DNA of 8,224 bases from Firmicutes bacterium UBA1535 (GCA_002323775.1 DCPV01000035.1:1-8224); one strand, 5' to 3'. Positions 1 to 6,037 are shown, counted from the stretch's first letter. A program made the numbers and translations. Notes: a model not told the origin generated them from the letters alone.

Positions 1-201
1 AATAATTCATAAAAACATCCATGTGTATGAAAAATTTTCCAGTTTTTTATTAATAAATATAATTAAATGTTTGACCTATTATAAAATATATTAAACCTTA
101 TGTAGCACAAAAAACCATTTATGATGATATTTTATTACCTCATAGACAGGTTTTTTAAATTTACGCTTTTAAAAAACTAATTATTAATTTTTTACTGATT
201 C
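1..201. other. AT-rich non-coding edge
   Basis: No convincing gene is visible on either strand. The stretch is very AT-rich and lies downstream of the minus-strand flavodoxin gene. The only structure I can support is the inverted repeat at 150-177, listed separately. A TATAAT-like hexamer on the minus strand (78-83) and a TTGACC on the plus strand (71-76) lack matching partner hexamers at the right distance, so I do not call a promoter. Confidence 0.6.
150..177. terminator. AT-rich inverted repeat after the flavodoxin gene, possible weak terminator
   Basis: Perfect 10-bp arms, GTTTTTTAAA (150-159) and TTTAAAAAAC (168-177), flank an 8-base loop. It lies 25 bp beyond the flavodoxin stop codon. 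The stem has one GC pair at its base, so it would be weak as an intrinsic terminator, although both sides offer U-runs. Position supports a terminator role; composition does not strongly. Confidence 0.35.
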
Positions 202-723
202 CTAAAGTATAGCTTCTAATTCTTTTGTAATTTTATTTGTCAAAGCTTCTATATCGTTCTCATTTAACTTGTAAGAGGATGTAGATTTCATGTCAGACTT
301 AAGATGTGATGGTAATAAGTCAGAAATATGTAAGTCGATTAATGCTGATGGTTTTCTTCCTGCCAGCTTTTCTAAATTACCCTCAATTGTTGGATTGCCA
401 TTAACCGCACCACCACTAATAGAAATAAAGCAATATTTTTTTGAGTTCTCCTTTAGATATTTAAGATATGTTCGCATCGGAAAGGCCGCCATACCCATCC
501 ATATTGGAGAAAAGAATAAAATCATATCGTGTTTTTCCATGATATTTGGTGCTGGAAATACTCTCGGTGTTCTGTTAAACAGAGCATCAAAAATAATCGT
601 TCCCATAGTCCTTTTCTTTTGTTCGGTGATTTGAATATGCTCTACAGATAATTTTTTAGCAACTCTATCTGCTAATGCTTTGTTGTTGCCTGTGTATGAG
701 TAAGAAATAACTGCTATGCTCAT
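202..723 (-). CDS. flavodoxin family protein
   Basis: A 173-residue protein with a flavodoxin-like fold. The N-terminus has the beta strand SIAVISYS followed by the FMN phosphate loop S9-Y-T-G-N-N14. A hydrophobic strand MILFFSPIW (67-75) matches the second flavin-contacting loop seen in NADPH-quinone reductase or flavodoxin relatives, and FISISGG (99-105) forms the next strand and glycine loop. It probably binds FMN non-covalently in the cytoplasm and carries electrons or reduces small acceptors; the partner is unknown. I chose the ATG at 723 because GGAGG lies 8 bases before it; the reading frame extends upstream to 774, but that would overlap the FMN-binding gene. It is 22 bp downstream of that gene, so the two are almost surely cotranscribed. 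The family is clear; the substrate is not. Confidence 0.88.
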   Translation of the reverse strand: MSIAVISYSYTGNNKALADRVAKKLSVEHIQITEQKKRTMGTIIFDALFNRTPRVFPAPNIMEKHDMILFFSPIWMGMAAFPMRTYLKYLKENSKKYCFISISGGAVNGNPTIEGNLEKLAGRKPSALIDLHISDLLPSHLKSDMKSTSSYKLNENDIEALTNKITKELEAIL

Positions 724-745
724 AGTATTATACCTCCAAATAAGT

Positions 746-1204
746 TTAATTTTTTTCTGCTTTTTTAAGTGCATTTTCCAATGCTTTTAAATGTGTCTTT
801 GCAGTTAAAGTAGCTCCACTTATAGTATCTACATCAAGTGATTTAGATTTTTCTACATTGTCAAATAAATCTTCAACAGAAAGACCTCCTGTCAATTTAG
901 AAGCTACTCCATCTTTATCTATTGCTCCCTTCAATATCTTGATATTAGCAATTTTACCTCCTGATATAGTTACTTCAAGCTGTGTGTCTCTTAAATTGTT
1001 TTTTGTTCCATTGTATTCTCCTATATATGTTCCGTCTTGAAGCTTATCAAAATCAACAGAGCCTATAACGAGATTTTTAATTTCAAGTCTTGCAGGTGCA
1101 TCAACAAGTATTGCTATTGTTGATACTAATGCAATTATTGCGATAATAGCTATTAAAATCCACAATGCTTTGATTTTCCAAGTTTTCTTTTTACTGCCAT
1201 TCAT
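746..1204 (-). CDS. membrane-anchored FMN-binding domain protein
   Basis: A 152-residue protein: a basic N-terminus (KKKTWKIK), one hydrophobic helix (about 13-33), then an FMN_bind domain (about 55-147) like the NqrC/RnfG flavin-carrying domain. The segment DGTYIGEYNG (57-66) is a typical domain start. D126-T-I-S-G-A-T132 matches the flavinylation motif in which ApbE links FMN by a phosphoester bond to the final threonine, here T132. The helix and domain order imply an extracytoplasmic flavin domain anchored in the membrane. AGGAGG is 6 bases before the ATG. It leads a two-gene operon with the flavodoxin. The operator-like palindrome at 1315-1340 implies control by the TetR protein encoded at 2446-3018. 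No ApbE flavin transferase gene is in the window, so modification would depend on a gene elsewhere. The electron partner is inferred only loosely. Confidence 0.9.
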   Translation of the reverse strand: MNGSKKKTWKIKALWILIAIIAIIALVSTIAILVDAPARLEIKNLVIGSVDFDKLQDGTYIGEYNGTKNNLRDTQLEVTISGGKIANIKILKGAIDKDGVASKLTGGLSVEDLFDNVEKSKSLDVDTISGATLTAKTHLKALENALKKAEKN

Positions 1205-1314
1205 TTAATTCCTCCTGATTACAAATTTAATTTTTCATAACTCTGCATATACATCAGCTTTGTTTTTTATTAATTTTTTATATTAATCTTTACATTATTT
1301 ATAATATGTTTGTT

Positions 1315-1340
1315 TGAATGAATTTATAATTATTCATTCG
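1315..1340. promoter_or_regulatory. predicted TetR operator upstream of the flavin operon
   Basis: TGAATGAA (1315-1322), ten bases, then TTCATTC (1333-1339). The arms, their spacing and even the ninth base match the palindrome at the promoter of the tetR gene at 2446-3018; the only arm difference is G instead of A at 1340. The centre is about 123 bp upstream of the FMN-binding gene start. Matching sequence and spacing are seen directly; binding by that TetR is inferred. Confidence 0.7.
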
Positions 1341-1341
1341 T

Positions 1342-1371
1342 ATTGTTTTAAAAAATTATTTTATTGATCAA
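1342..1371 (-). promoter_or_regulatory. weak candidate promoter of the flavin operon
   Basis: On the minus strand, TTGATC (1371-1366) and AACAAT (1347-1342) are 18 bp apart, each matching four of six consensus bases. The operator begins directly after the -10 box, the same arrangement as at the tetR promoter. The hexamers alone are poor; the shared layout is the main argument. Confidence 0.35.
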
Positions 1372-1428
1372 ATACTGTAAAAGGCTCTATAGCACATATA
1401 AGAGTTTAAAAAAATCTTCAGATTATAC

Positions 1429-2304
1429 TCATAATAAATCAGATAGCCATATCGGAAACAACTCTGAAATCCATTCCGACGCTTTACGTTTGGTTTCAAA
1501 ACCTACATAACCTTTATAGCTGTAAAGATAATCTATCTTCCACTGGTTTTGACTTACTTGCTTTTCCTGTAGCAGTCGTAACAAGTCCAAGCTATTTTCA
1601 TGAGCTGTTAGCTTTCTTTTGCCAACAATATAAGTTAAATCAGTAAGCGATAGTGCATAGCTTTGAGGGAACATTATGTCTGTGATATGCTGACTGACCG
1701 GTATATCACCTGATAACCGCTTAAACATTTTATGTCGAAGCATATAGTCTGTTCCTTGCATAATAAGACTTTCCACTTTCTGATTTTCATGCTTAACACA
1801 TTCTGAATATGTTACTAATGCACGTACTGTTTTACCTATTCCTATATAACACGGTGTTTTCCCGAGACAGCCGCCATGTTTGCAAATACCTTTGTACGGC
1901 CATGAAGTGCTTTGATTACGTTCAAAAAGCTGATATTGTTCTATCCAGCTTAAAGCTGCACGTGCTTCTTTACCAGAAGCAAGCCCAAATCTACAATAGG
2001 CTTCCAGTAGCATTGCATTGTAGCAAGGGACTATTTCTTCCACGCCGCCTAAACATGAAAATCCCTGTTGCGTGGCAATATTCTTGTTAATATAGTCTAC
2101 TATATTTTGAGTATAAGGCAATGTTTCAATATGTGGAATTTCACTCAGTCCCATAGCACGAAACACAGCAAATAAAGGATTATCTATAAAATCTGCGGTA
2201 AGCTTTCCTACTAATGCAGATTGACTTAACAGACTGGAAATCTTCTTATTTTCCAAATACTCATTTTTTTCAGAAGCAATTCTTAAAATTAACGCAGTGT
2301 CCAC
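1429..2304 (-). CDS. prenyltransferase/squalene-cyclase-like alpha-alpha toroid protein, function unknown
   Basis: A 291-residue soluble protein without signal peptide or membrane helix. Its pattern recalls a poorly characterised bacterial family related to the terpene cyclase/prenyltransferase toroid, sometimes misannotated as nitrogen fixation protein: W120-I-x-x-Y-Q, then a cysteine cluster C141-x-H-G-G-C146-x5-C152-Y-x-G followed by a helix ending KTVRAL, later GTDYMLRHKMFKR (184-196), MFPQSY (211-216), LLRLLQEKQ (241-249) and a C-terminal KRKASEWIS. C84, C94 and C104 add further conserved-looking cysteines, so metal binding is possible but unproven. Start is GTG at 2304, with AGGGGG about 6 bases upstream and a 14-bp palindrome just before that. 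No TGAATGAA site precedes it, so control differs from the flanking flavin operon and tetR. Its base composition looks less AT-rich than its neighbours, judged by eye. Catalytic activity cannot be assigned. Confidence 0.72.
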   Translation of the reverse strand: MDTALILRIASEKNEYLENKKISSLLSQSALVGKLTADFIDNPLFAVFRAMGLSEIPHIETLPYTQNIVDYINKNIATQQGFSCLGGVEEIVPCYNAMLLEAYCRFGLASGKEARAALSWIEQYQLFERNQSTSWPYKGICKHGGCLGKTPCYIGIGKTVRALVTYSECVKHENQKVESLIMQGTDYMLRHKMFKRLSGDIPVSQHITDIMFPQSYALSLTDLTYIVGKRKLTAHENSLDLLRLLQEKQVSQNQWKIDYLYSYKGYVGFETKRKASEWISELFPIWLSDLL

Positions 2305-2316
2305 CTTACGCCCCCT

Positions 2317-2330
2317 ATCAATTAATTGAT
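2317..2330. promoter_or_regulatory. 14-bp perfect palindrome before the toroid gene, candidate operator
   Basis: ATCAATTAATTGAT reads the same on both strands and lies just upstream of the AGGGGG Shine-Dalgarno of the GTG start at 2304. A second imperfect palindrome, AATTAAT-TG-ATTAATT, overlaps it to the right. Its position fits an operator; all-AT cores make chance palindromes commoner here. I found no convincing -35/-10 pair nearby. Confidence 0.4.
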
Positions 2331-2445
2331 TAATTATTTATAGTCAACTACACTCTATATAAATAATTTAACTCTAAATTCTTGTTTATCAATAGCTGTA
2401 AATCTTCTTTTTCTCTGTATGGATATTATTTTATTTTTACTTAGA

Positions 2446-3018
2446 TTAAATTGTTAAACTCTGCATTATTAATTCAGTCATAAGCTCTAAAAGCTCAGGA
2501 AAATATTCAAGCCCTATTTCCTCTTTGTGTGTATCTACATTGATAATTGCAGTAAATATCATCATAATAGTTTTGCTGTCTATATCCTTACGCATTTTAC
2601 CTTGTATTTGCCATTGCTTTATTATTTCAAAAAAGCTATCATACAAAAAGCTCACTGTTTGAATACCATTTTCTTCTCTGTATATTTTTTCAATCTTTTC
2701 AAAGACACTTTTATTGTACCACTCTTTGAGAATTGGGTTTGATTTAATACCTTCAATATTGAGTTTAAGCATATATTTTATAGTCTCCAAGGGACTTTTA
2801 CTTAAATCAAGTGACTGCAAGCAATGTTTTTTAAGCTTTTCATTTTCCTCCAAATAAATATCCATAAATATTTTTTCTTTGGATGGATAGTAATTATAAA
2901 ATGTCCCTACAGCAACACCTGCCTTTTCTGTTATCTCAGAAATCTTCGTATTCTTAAACCCTTTATCGCCGAATACTTCCTTTGCAGTATTGTATAATAA
3001 TAGTTGTTTTTCTTCCAT
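2446..3018 (-). CDS. TetR/AcrR family transcriptional regulator, predicted repressor of the flavin operon
   Basis: A 190-residue protein with an N-terminal TetR helix-turn-helix: a helix around AKEVFGDKGF (12-21), then ISEITEKAGVAVGTFYNYYPSKEKIF (26-51), the classic signature. The C-terminal helical ligand domain (about 60-190) is not recognisable beyond family level, so the inducer is unknown. Start is ATG at 3018; an in-frame TAA two codons upstream excludes extension. There is no Shine-Dalgarno next to this ATG, yet a strong AGGAGG lies about 46 bases upstream, which is odd. A consensus promoter (3191-3219) and a palindrome at 3164-3189 point to autoregulation, and an equivalent palindrome precedes the FMN-binding/flavodoxin operon. 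The class is certain from sequence; its targets are inferred from the shared sites. Confidence 0.92.
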   Translation of the reverse strand: MEEKQLLLYNTAKEVFGDKGFKNTKISEITEKAGVAVGTFYNYYPSKEKIFMDIYLEENEKLKKHCLQSLDLSKSPLETIKYMLKLNIEGIKSNPILKEWYNKSVFEKIEKIYREENGIQTVSFLYDSFFEIIKQWQIQGKMRKDIDSKTIMMIFTAIINVDTHKEEIGLEYFPELLELMTELIMQSLTI

Positions 3019-3163
3019 ACTTTATGCCAATGCACCAATTTTGCAAGAATTTCAGTCTATCCTTCCTCCTATCCTTAAAAAGCCGGATATATAAAATATT
3101 CTCACATAAACTTAGTGCATATCCTTTCGTTATTTTTAATTTCTTTCAAGTCCTGTATCTCAG

Positions 3164-3189
3164 TGAATGAATATTTTTAATTTCATTCA
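3164..3189. promoter_or_regulatory. predicted autoregulatory TetR operator
   Basis: TGAATGAA (3164-3171), ten bases, TTCATTCA (3182-3189): a perfect 8-bp-arm palindrome. It starts 2 bp after the minus-strand -10 box, so it covers the likely transcription start; a bound repressor would block the promoter. The twin site is at 1315-1340. Half-site TGAATGA also occurs in the Bacillus FadR box, but there the spacing is much shorter. Confidence 0.72.
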
Positions 3190-3190
3190 T

Positions 3191-3219
3191 AATATATCAT
3201 CATAATTTTACTTTGTCAA
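3191..3219 (-). promoter_or_regulatory. tetR promoter
   Basis: On the minus strand TTGACA (3219-3214) and TATATT (3196-3191) are separated by 17 bp, close to the housekeeping sigma consensus. Transcription would start near 3184, inside the operator, leaving a leader of about 165 bases before the tetR ATG. Confidence 0.75.
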
Positions 3220-3347
3220 TATACTATTTTCATAAGTTTATAATTTTTATATAATTAATTTAATCATTACAATTTATTTTTCCCTAAAAACTTCTTTGGT
3301 AAATATTAAATTCTTGCAATTAAATAACATTTAGGCTAGAATATGAC

Positions 3348-3353
3348 TATAAT
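3348..3353 (+). promoter_or_regulatory. candidate -10 box of the exporter pair
   Basis: TATAAT lies 30 bp before the chosen start codon, at the right place for a short leader. No good -35 is present 16-18 bp upstream (TAACAT is the best), so the promoter may be weak or need an activator. Confidence 0.4.
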
Positions 3354-3383
3354 ATTTTAAACCGAAAAGGGTTGGTGCTTAAT

Positions 3384-4166
3384 TTGGACGATAATGTAAG
3401 TATTGAAAAGCTATTAAAGGCTATTAGAATAATATCTCAGATAATGTTAGAAAGTGGTGCAGAGGCTTATAGAGTAGAGGATACCTGTACTTTTATATGT
3501 CATTCCTTTGGTATATCTCAGGTTGATTCTATTGTTTTATCAACAGGAATTTATATTACAATATCCCCTCCTAACAAGGGAAACAGAACGGTTATAAGCA
3601 GAATTAAAAACAGGTCTATAGACTTATCAAAGCTAAATGAAGTTAATTCTATTTCAAGGCTTATTACAAGCAAGCAGATTACATTGGATGAGGCTATAAT
3701 CAGATTAAATGACTTAAAAAATAATGTAAGCGTACATAAAAGCCCATTTAATATCTTCTACGGAGGCATTGCAGCAGCATTTTTTACATTGCTGTTTAAA
3801 GGAGGATTTATAGAATTCGTCCTAGCTTTGTTAAGTGGTATAATTGTGCAATATGTCTCATCAAAGCTAAAAAATCTTGATTCAAATCAATTTTTTATTG
3901 GCTTCTTTGGAGCAGGAATTATTTCATTTATAGCAATTTCAATTACATATTTACTGAAAACGGGTGACTATAATAAGGTCATAGTAGGTGGCATGATGCC
4001 TCTTTTACCCGGTCTATCTATGACAAATGCCATAAGAGATACAATGAGAGGCGACCTGATATCGGGATTGGCAAGAGGGGCTGAGGCTATATTAATTTCT
4101 ACATCATTAGCCGTTGGTGCCGGTGTTGTTTTTGCAGGTGCGTATTCATTTGGTTTATTGGTTTAG
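3384..4166 (+). CDS. threonine/serine exporter family protein, ThrE N-terminal half (YjjP-like)
   Basis: About 260 residues: a soluble N-terminal domain (1-120) with the family hallmark SGAEAYRVE (24-32), then about five membrane helices (roughly 122-138, 142-158, 169-190, 198-215, 235-257). G203-M-M-P-L-L-P-G-L211 is the conserved loop of the ThrE membrane domain. It corresponds to the first part of Corynebacterium ThrE and to E. coli YjjP, which works with YjjB; ThrE exports threonine and serine, YjjPB has been linked to succinate export, so the substrate here is open. I prefer the TTG at 3384: GGTG ends 6 bases before it and AAAAGGG further upstream. A TTG at 3372 in the same frame has its purine run only one base away. 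The partner gene follows after 12 bp with its own strong ribosome site. Confidence 0.88.
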   Translation: MDDNVSIEKLLKAIRIISQIMLESGAEAYRVEDTCTFICHSFGISQVDSIVLSTGIYITISPPNKGNRTVISRIKNRSIDLSKLNEVNSISRLITSKQITLDEAIIRLNDLKNNVSVHKSPFNIFYGGIAAAFFTLLFKGGFIEFVLALLSGIIVQYVSSKLKNLDSNQFFIGFFGAGIISFIAISITYLLKTGDYNKVIVGGMMPLLPGLSMTNAIRDTMRGDLISGLARGAEAILISTSLAVGAGVVFAGAYSFGLLV

Positions 4167-4178
4167 AAGGAGCTTATT

Positions 4179-4616
4179 ATGATATTAGATTTAATATATA
4201 GTTTTATAGCAACATATTTTTTTGCTTTAATTATGAATGCCCCTAGAAAAAGCTTAGTTTTTTCATCACTAATTGCATCCTTGGGATATTTCATTTATTC
4301 AGTATGTGTTAATTATAATCAACAGTTGATGGGGTTTTTTTTAGGAACTTTAACCATAGCTTTATTTGGTGAGCTATGTGCAAGAAAAATTAAAATGCCT
4401 GCTACAATATTTATTTTTCCAGCACTCGTTCCGATAGTTCCAGGACTTGGATTGTATCAAATGATGCTTGAATTTGTTCAAAATGATGTATACGAAGCCT
4501 TATTAGTTGGTATAAAAACTTTATCATACATAGGAGCTATGTCAGTTGCAATAGCCTTAGTAAGCTTAATTTTAACTAAGGCACCAAATAAAATATACGG
4601 GGATTTCAAAAAATAA
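4179..4616 (+). CDS. threonine/serine exporter family protein, ThrE C-terminal half (YjjB-like)
   Basis: A 145-residue membrane protein with about four to five helices (1-19, 27-44, 49-67, 76-95, 112-133). It carries MNAPRKSL near the start (19-26) and PALVPIVPGLGLYQ (81-94), both typical of the second half of ThrE (the small YjjB-type partner). The PxxPGL loop mirrors MPLLPGL in the upstream protein, reflecting the paired-repeat nature of this family. AGAAGGAG lies 7 bases before the ATG at 4179. With the upstream gene it should form a two-component transporter in the cytoplasmic membrane. The end of this gene faces the minus-strand gene at 4626 across 9 bp. Confidence 0.88.
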   Translation: MILDLIYSFIATYFFALIMNAPRKSLVFSSLIASLGYFIYSVCVNYNQQLMGFFLGTLTIALFGELCARKIKMPATIFIFPALVPIVPGLGLYQMMLEFVQNDVYEALLVGIKTLSYIGAMSVAIALVSLILTKAPNKIYGDFKK

Positions 4617-4632
4617 ATATAATCTTTATATT
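4616..4632. terminator. short AT hairpin between convergent genes
   Basis: AATATAA (4616-4622), a TCT loop, TTATATT (4626-4632). It spans the last base of one stop codon and the entire stop of the opposing gene. Seven A-T pairs make a very weak stem with no U-tract beyond, so termination here is doubtful. Confidence 0.2.
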
Positions 4633-5240
4633 GCAATGCTTTCTACTAAAGCACCAATTAGCATGAATATAAATCCTAGTATTATACAGACAATTTCTGA
4701 TTTTGATAGCTTGATGCTTTTAATACTCCTCGTAATTGTCTCTTTGTCATTTGTTAACAATAAACCAATATGAGAAATAGAACAAGTAATAAACAGTTGT
4801 CCTATAATTTCCCATAAACCTGCTCTTTTGATAATATTAAACATTCCCAGCAGTCTATCTATTAAAGAAGGTGCCTGAGTTTCTACACTAAAAGACCAAG
4901 TACCAAGAGTTATAGCATTTATAGAAATCAACATAAAAAATACATTGTAAGCAATTGAGTAATAATTTTTTTCACCATTTCTTTTTTGATTAAATAAGCT
5001 TCCTATAAAAATAAAAATTACTGATATCAAATTAACTGCAAATATTCTTAAAGTACTTATCACCAAATTATTTGATACTTCAACATTAGACGAGGGTATC
5101 TTGCCTTTCAAAATACCTTGGGGCAATATATAATAGCTTAAAATTGTTATTGAAATAAATAGGACAAAAAATATAAATAATGAATATATTATACGTTCTT
5201 TTAAATCATGACTACTTAACTTTTCTTTAAGAAAACTCAT
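4626..5240 (-). CDS. five-helix membrane protein, possibly SpoIIM-like
   Basis: A 204-residue integral membrane protein with helices at about 16-36, 62-83, 98-116, 140-162 and 182-204. I do not firmly recognise it. Faint resemblance to the SpoIIM/DUF95 family comes from the helix spacing, RIFAVNLISVIFIFIGSLFN (65-84), the N108-A-I-T-L-G113 segment, the LWEIIGQLFI stretch (142-151) and a C-terminal ALVESIAI like the alpha-helical iEa end of SpoIIM. LPQGILKG follows the first helix. Start is ATG at 5240 with GAGGT about 8 bases upstream; a promoter lies at 5288-5316. It stands alone, divergent from the TetR-ABC operon and convergent with the exporter genes, so neighbours give no functional hint. 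Membrane nature is clear; the family assignment is tentative. Confidence 0.75.
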   Translation of the reverse strand: MSFLKEKLSSHDLKERIIYSLFIFFVLFISITILSYYILPQGILKGKIPSSNVEVSNNLVISTLRIFAVNLISVIFIFIGSLFNQKRNGEKNYYSIAYNVFFMLISINAITLGTWSFSVETQAPSLIDRLLGMFNIIKRAGLWEIIGQLFITCSISHIGLLLTNDKETITRSIKSIKLSKSEIVCIILGFIFMLIGALVESIAI

Positions 5241-5287
5241 ACATATACCTCACTAATTCTTGTCTATCTTCGATAATATTTTCCTAC

Positions 5288-5316
5288 ATTATACTCTAAA
5301 ATTTAAACACTTCCAA
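5288..5316 (-). promoter_or_regulatory. promoter of the five-helix membrane protein gene
   Basis: On the minus strand TTGGAA (5316-5311) and TATAAT (5293-5288) are separated by 17 bp. The -10 is perfect and the -35 matches four of six bases. It starts about 40 bp before the ATG at 5240 and is divergent from the promoter at 5358. Confidence 0.6.
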
Positions 5317-5357
5317 GAATTTTTTTCCAAAATTGAAATAAACTTTTATATTATATC

Positions 5358-5386
5358 TTGACAATCTAACGAGTGTTAGATATAAT
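5358..5386 (+). promoter_or_regulatory. consensus promoter of the TetR-ABC operon
   Basis: TTGACA (5358-5363) and TATAAT (5381-5386) are exact consensus hexamers with the ideal 17-bp spacing. Such a strong promoter would be high-level when derepressed; the operators at 5365-5380 and 5396-5407 explain how it is kept off. Confidence 0.9.
5365..5380. promoter_or_regulatory. TetR operator O1, inside the promoter spacer
   Basis: TCTAAC-GAGT-GTTAGA: 6-bp palindrome arms around four bases. It fills the spacer between -35 and -10. Its first 13 bases recur in inverted form at 5397-5409. Confidence 0.8.
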
Positions 5387-5395
5387 GCTGTTATA

Positions 5396-5409
5396 TAACA
5401 CTCGTTAGA
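5396..5409. promoter_or_regulatory. TetR operator O2, just after the transcription start
   Basis: TAAC-ACTC-GTTA (5396-5407) plus GA. It is the reverse-oriented copy of O1: 13 bases are exactly complementary. Centres are 29 bp apart. O2 ends against the Shine-Dalgarno AGAGG of the regulator gene. Confidence 0.75.
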
Positions 5410-5422
5410 GAGGAAGATTAAA

Positions 5423-6019
5423 ATGGATACAAAAGAAAGAATATTGCAAGTTGCATTAGATTTGTTTTCTCAAAAAGGATATTCTGCAGTTTCGATCAGG
5501 GATATATGCAAGTTAGTGGAGATAAAAGAAAGTACCATTTATTATCATTTTCAAAACAAGCAGGATATCTTTGACACGCTAACTGAACGCTTTTGTTCTG
5601 TAAGCGACAGGCTTATAGCTTCGTTATCAAACGCAATGCAAAATCCTCAAAAAAAATTAGACGATAGCTTCTTTGAAAATGTAGGCAATATCTATATCGA
5701 AAAATTTCTGATGGATAGCTTCTGTAATTCATTTATCAGAGCATTGTATATCGAACAGTTTGGAAATGATAAAGCAAGAGAACTCTATGAAAAATGGATG
5801 TTTGAATATCCTCTATCTACACAGGAGAGTATTTTTTCATACTGTATAAAGCTTGGTATAATACCTCAGACTGATGTACATTATTTGGCTGTTCGGTATT
5901 ATGCTCCGATATATTTTTATTTTCAAAGATATCTTCTATCCGGAAAGCTGACGGACGAAAAGAAGGAGCTTTTCAGAAAGAAAGCATATCAGCATATTAT
6001 TGAATTTATGAAAGGTTAA
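5423..6019 (+). CDS. TetR/AcrR family regulator of the ABC transporter operon
   Basis: A 198-residue protein. Residues 5-50 form the TetR DNA-binding domain: RILQVALDLFSQKGYSAVSI then RDICKLVEIKESTIYYHFQNKQDIF, with the typical IYYHFxNKxDIF end. The C-terminal domain (about 55-198) is helical and rich in aromatic residues (YYAPIYFYFQRY around 157-168), which fits a hydrophobic ligand pocket, though no ligand can be named. AGAGG lies 9 bases before the ATG at 5423. It is the first gene of an operon with an ABC ATPase (18 bp downstream) and permease, under a promoter holding two inverted operators, so it most likely represses itself and the transporter until an exported compound binds it. This is inference from layout common to TetR-controlled efflux operons. 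Confidence 0.93.
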   Translation: MDTKERILQVALDLFSQKGYSAVSIRDICKLVEIKESTIYYHFQNKQDIFDTLTERFCSVSDRLIASLSNAMQNPQKKLDDSFFENVGNIYIEKFLMDSFCNSFIRALYIEQFGNDKARELYEKWMFEYPLSTQESIFSYCIKLGIIPQTDVHYLAVRYYAPIYFYFQRYLLSGKLTDEKKELFRKKAYQHIIEFMKG

Positions 6020-6037
6020 AAGACAAGGAGTTAATTT

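Larger units (their letters stand above)
3019..3371. other. intergenic region holding the tetR leader, its promoter and the start of the exporter transcript
   Basis: Between divergent genes. From the predicted tetR start point near 3184 there is a leader of about 165 bases. It holds AGGAGG (minus strand, 3064-3069) with no start codon at normal distance, and two tiny start-stop frames (ATG CAC TAA and ATG TGA). Right of 3220 the sequence is AT-rich without coding potential until the exporter promoter region. No riboswitch class is recognised. Confidence 0.55.

Noticed and set aside
290..634. Plus-strand open frame opposite the flavodoxin gene
   Set aside because: Antisense to a gene with clear family motifs and good ribosome site; the peptide has no recognisable features.
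858..1040. Plus-strand open frame opposite the FMN-binding gene
   Set aside because: Lies wholly within a well-supported gene on the other strand and shows no domain.
1809..2090. Plus-strand open frame opposite the toroid gene
   Set aside because: Antisense shadow; no family resemblance and the minus-strand frame has conserved-looking motifs.
3019..3060. Alternative frame upstream of tetR as a frameshifted N-terminus
   Set aside because: The annotated protein already begins right before the first TetR helix, as family members do, and the frame upstream contains stops.
2527..3170. Two plus-strand open frames over the first tetR and its leader
   Set aside because: They are antisense to a typical TetR gene, rich in F/Y/L as expected for the complement of AT-rich coding DNA, with no function visible.
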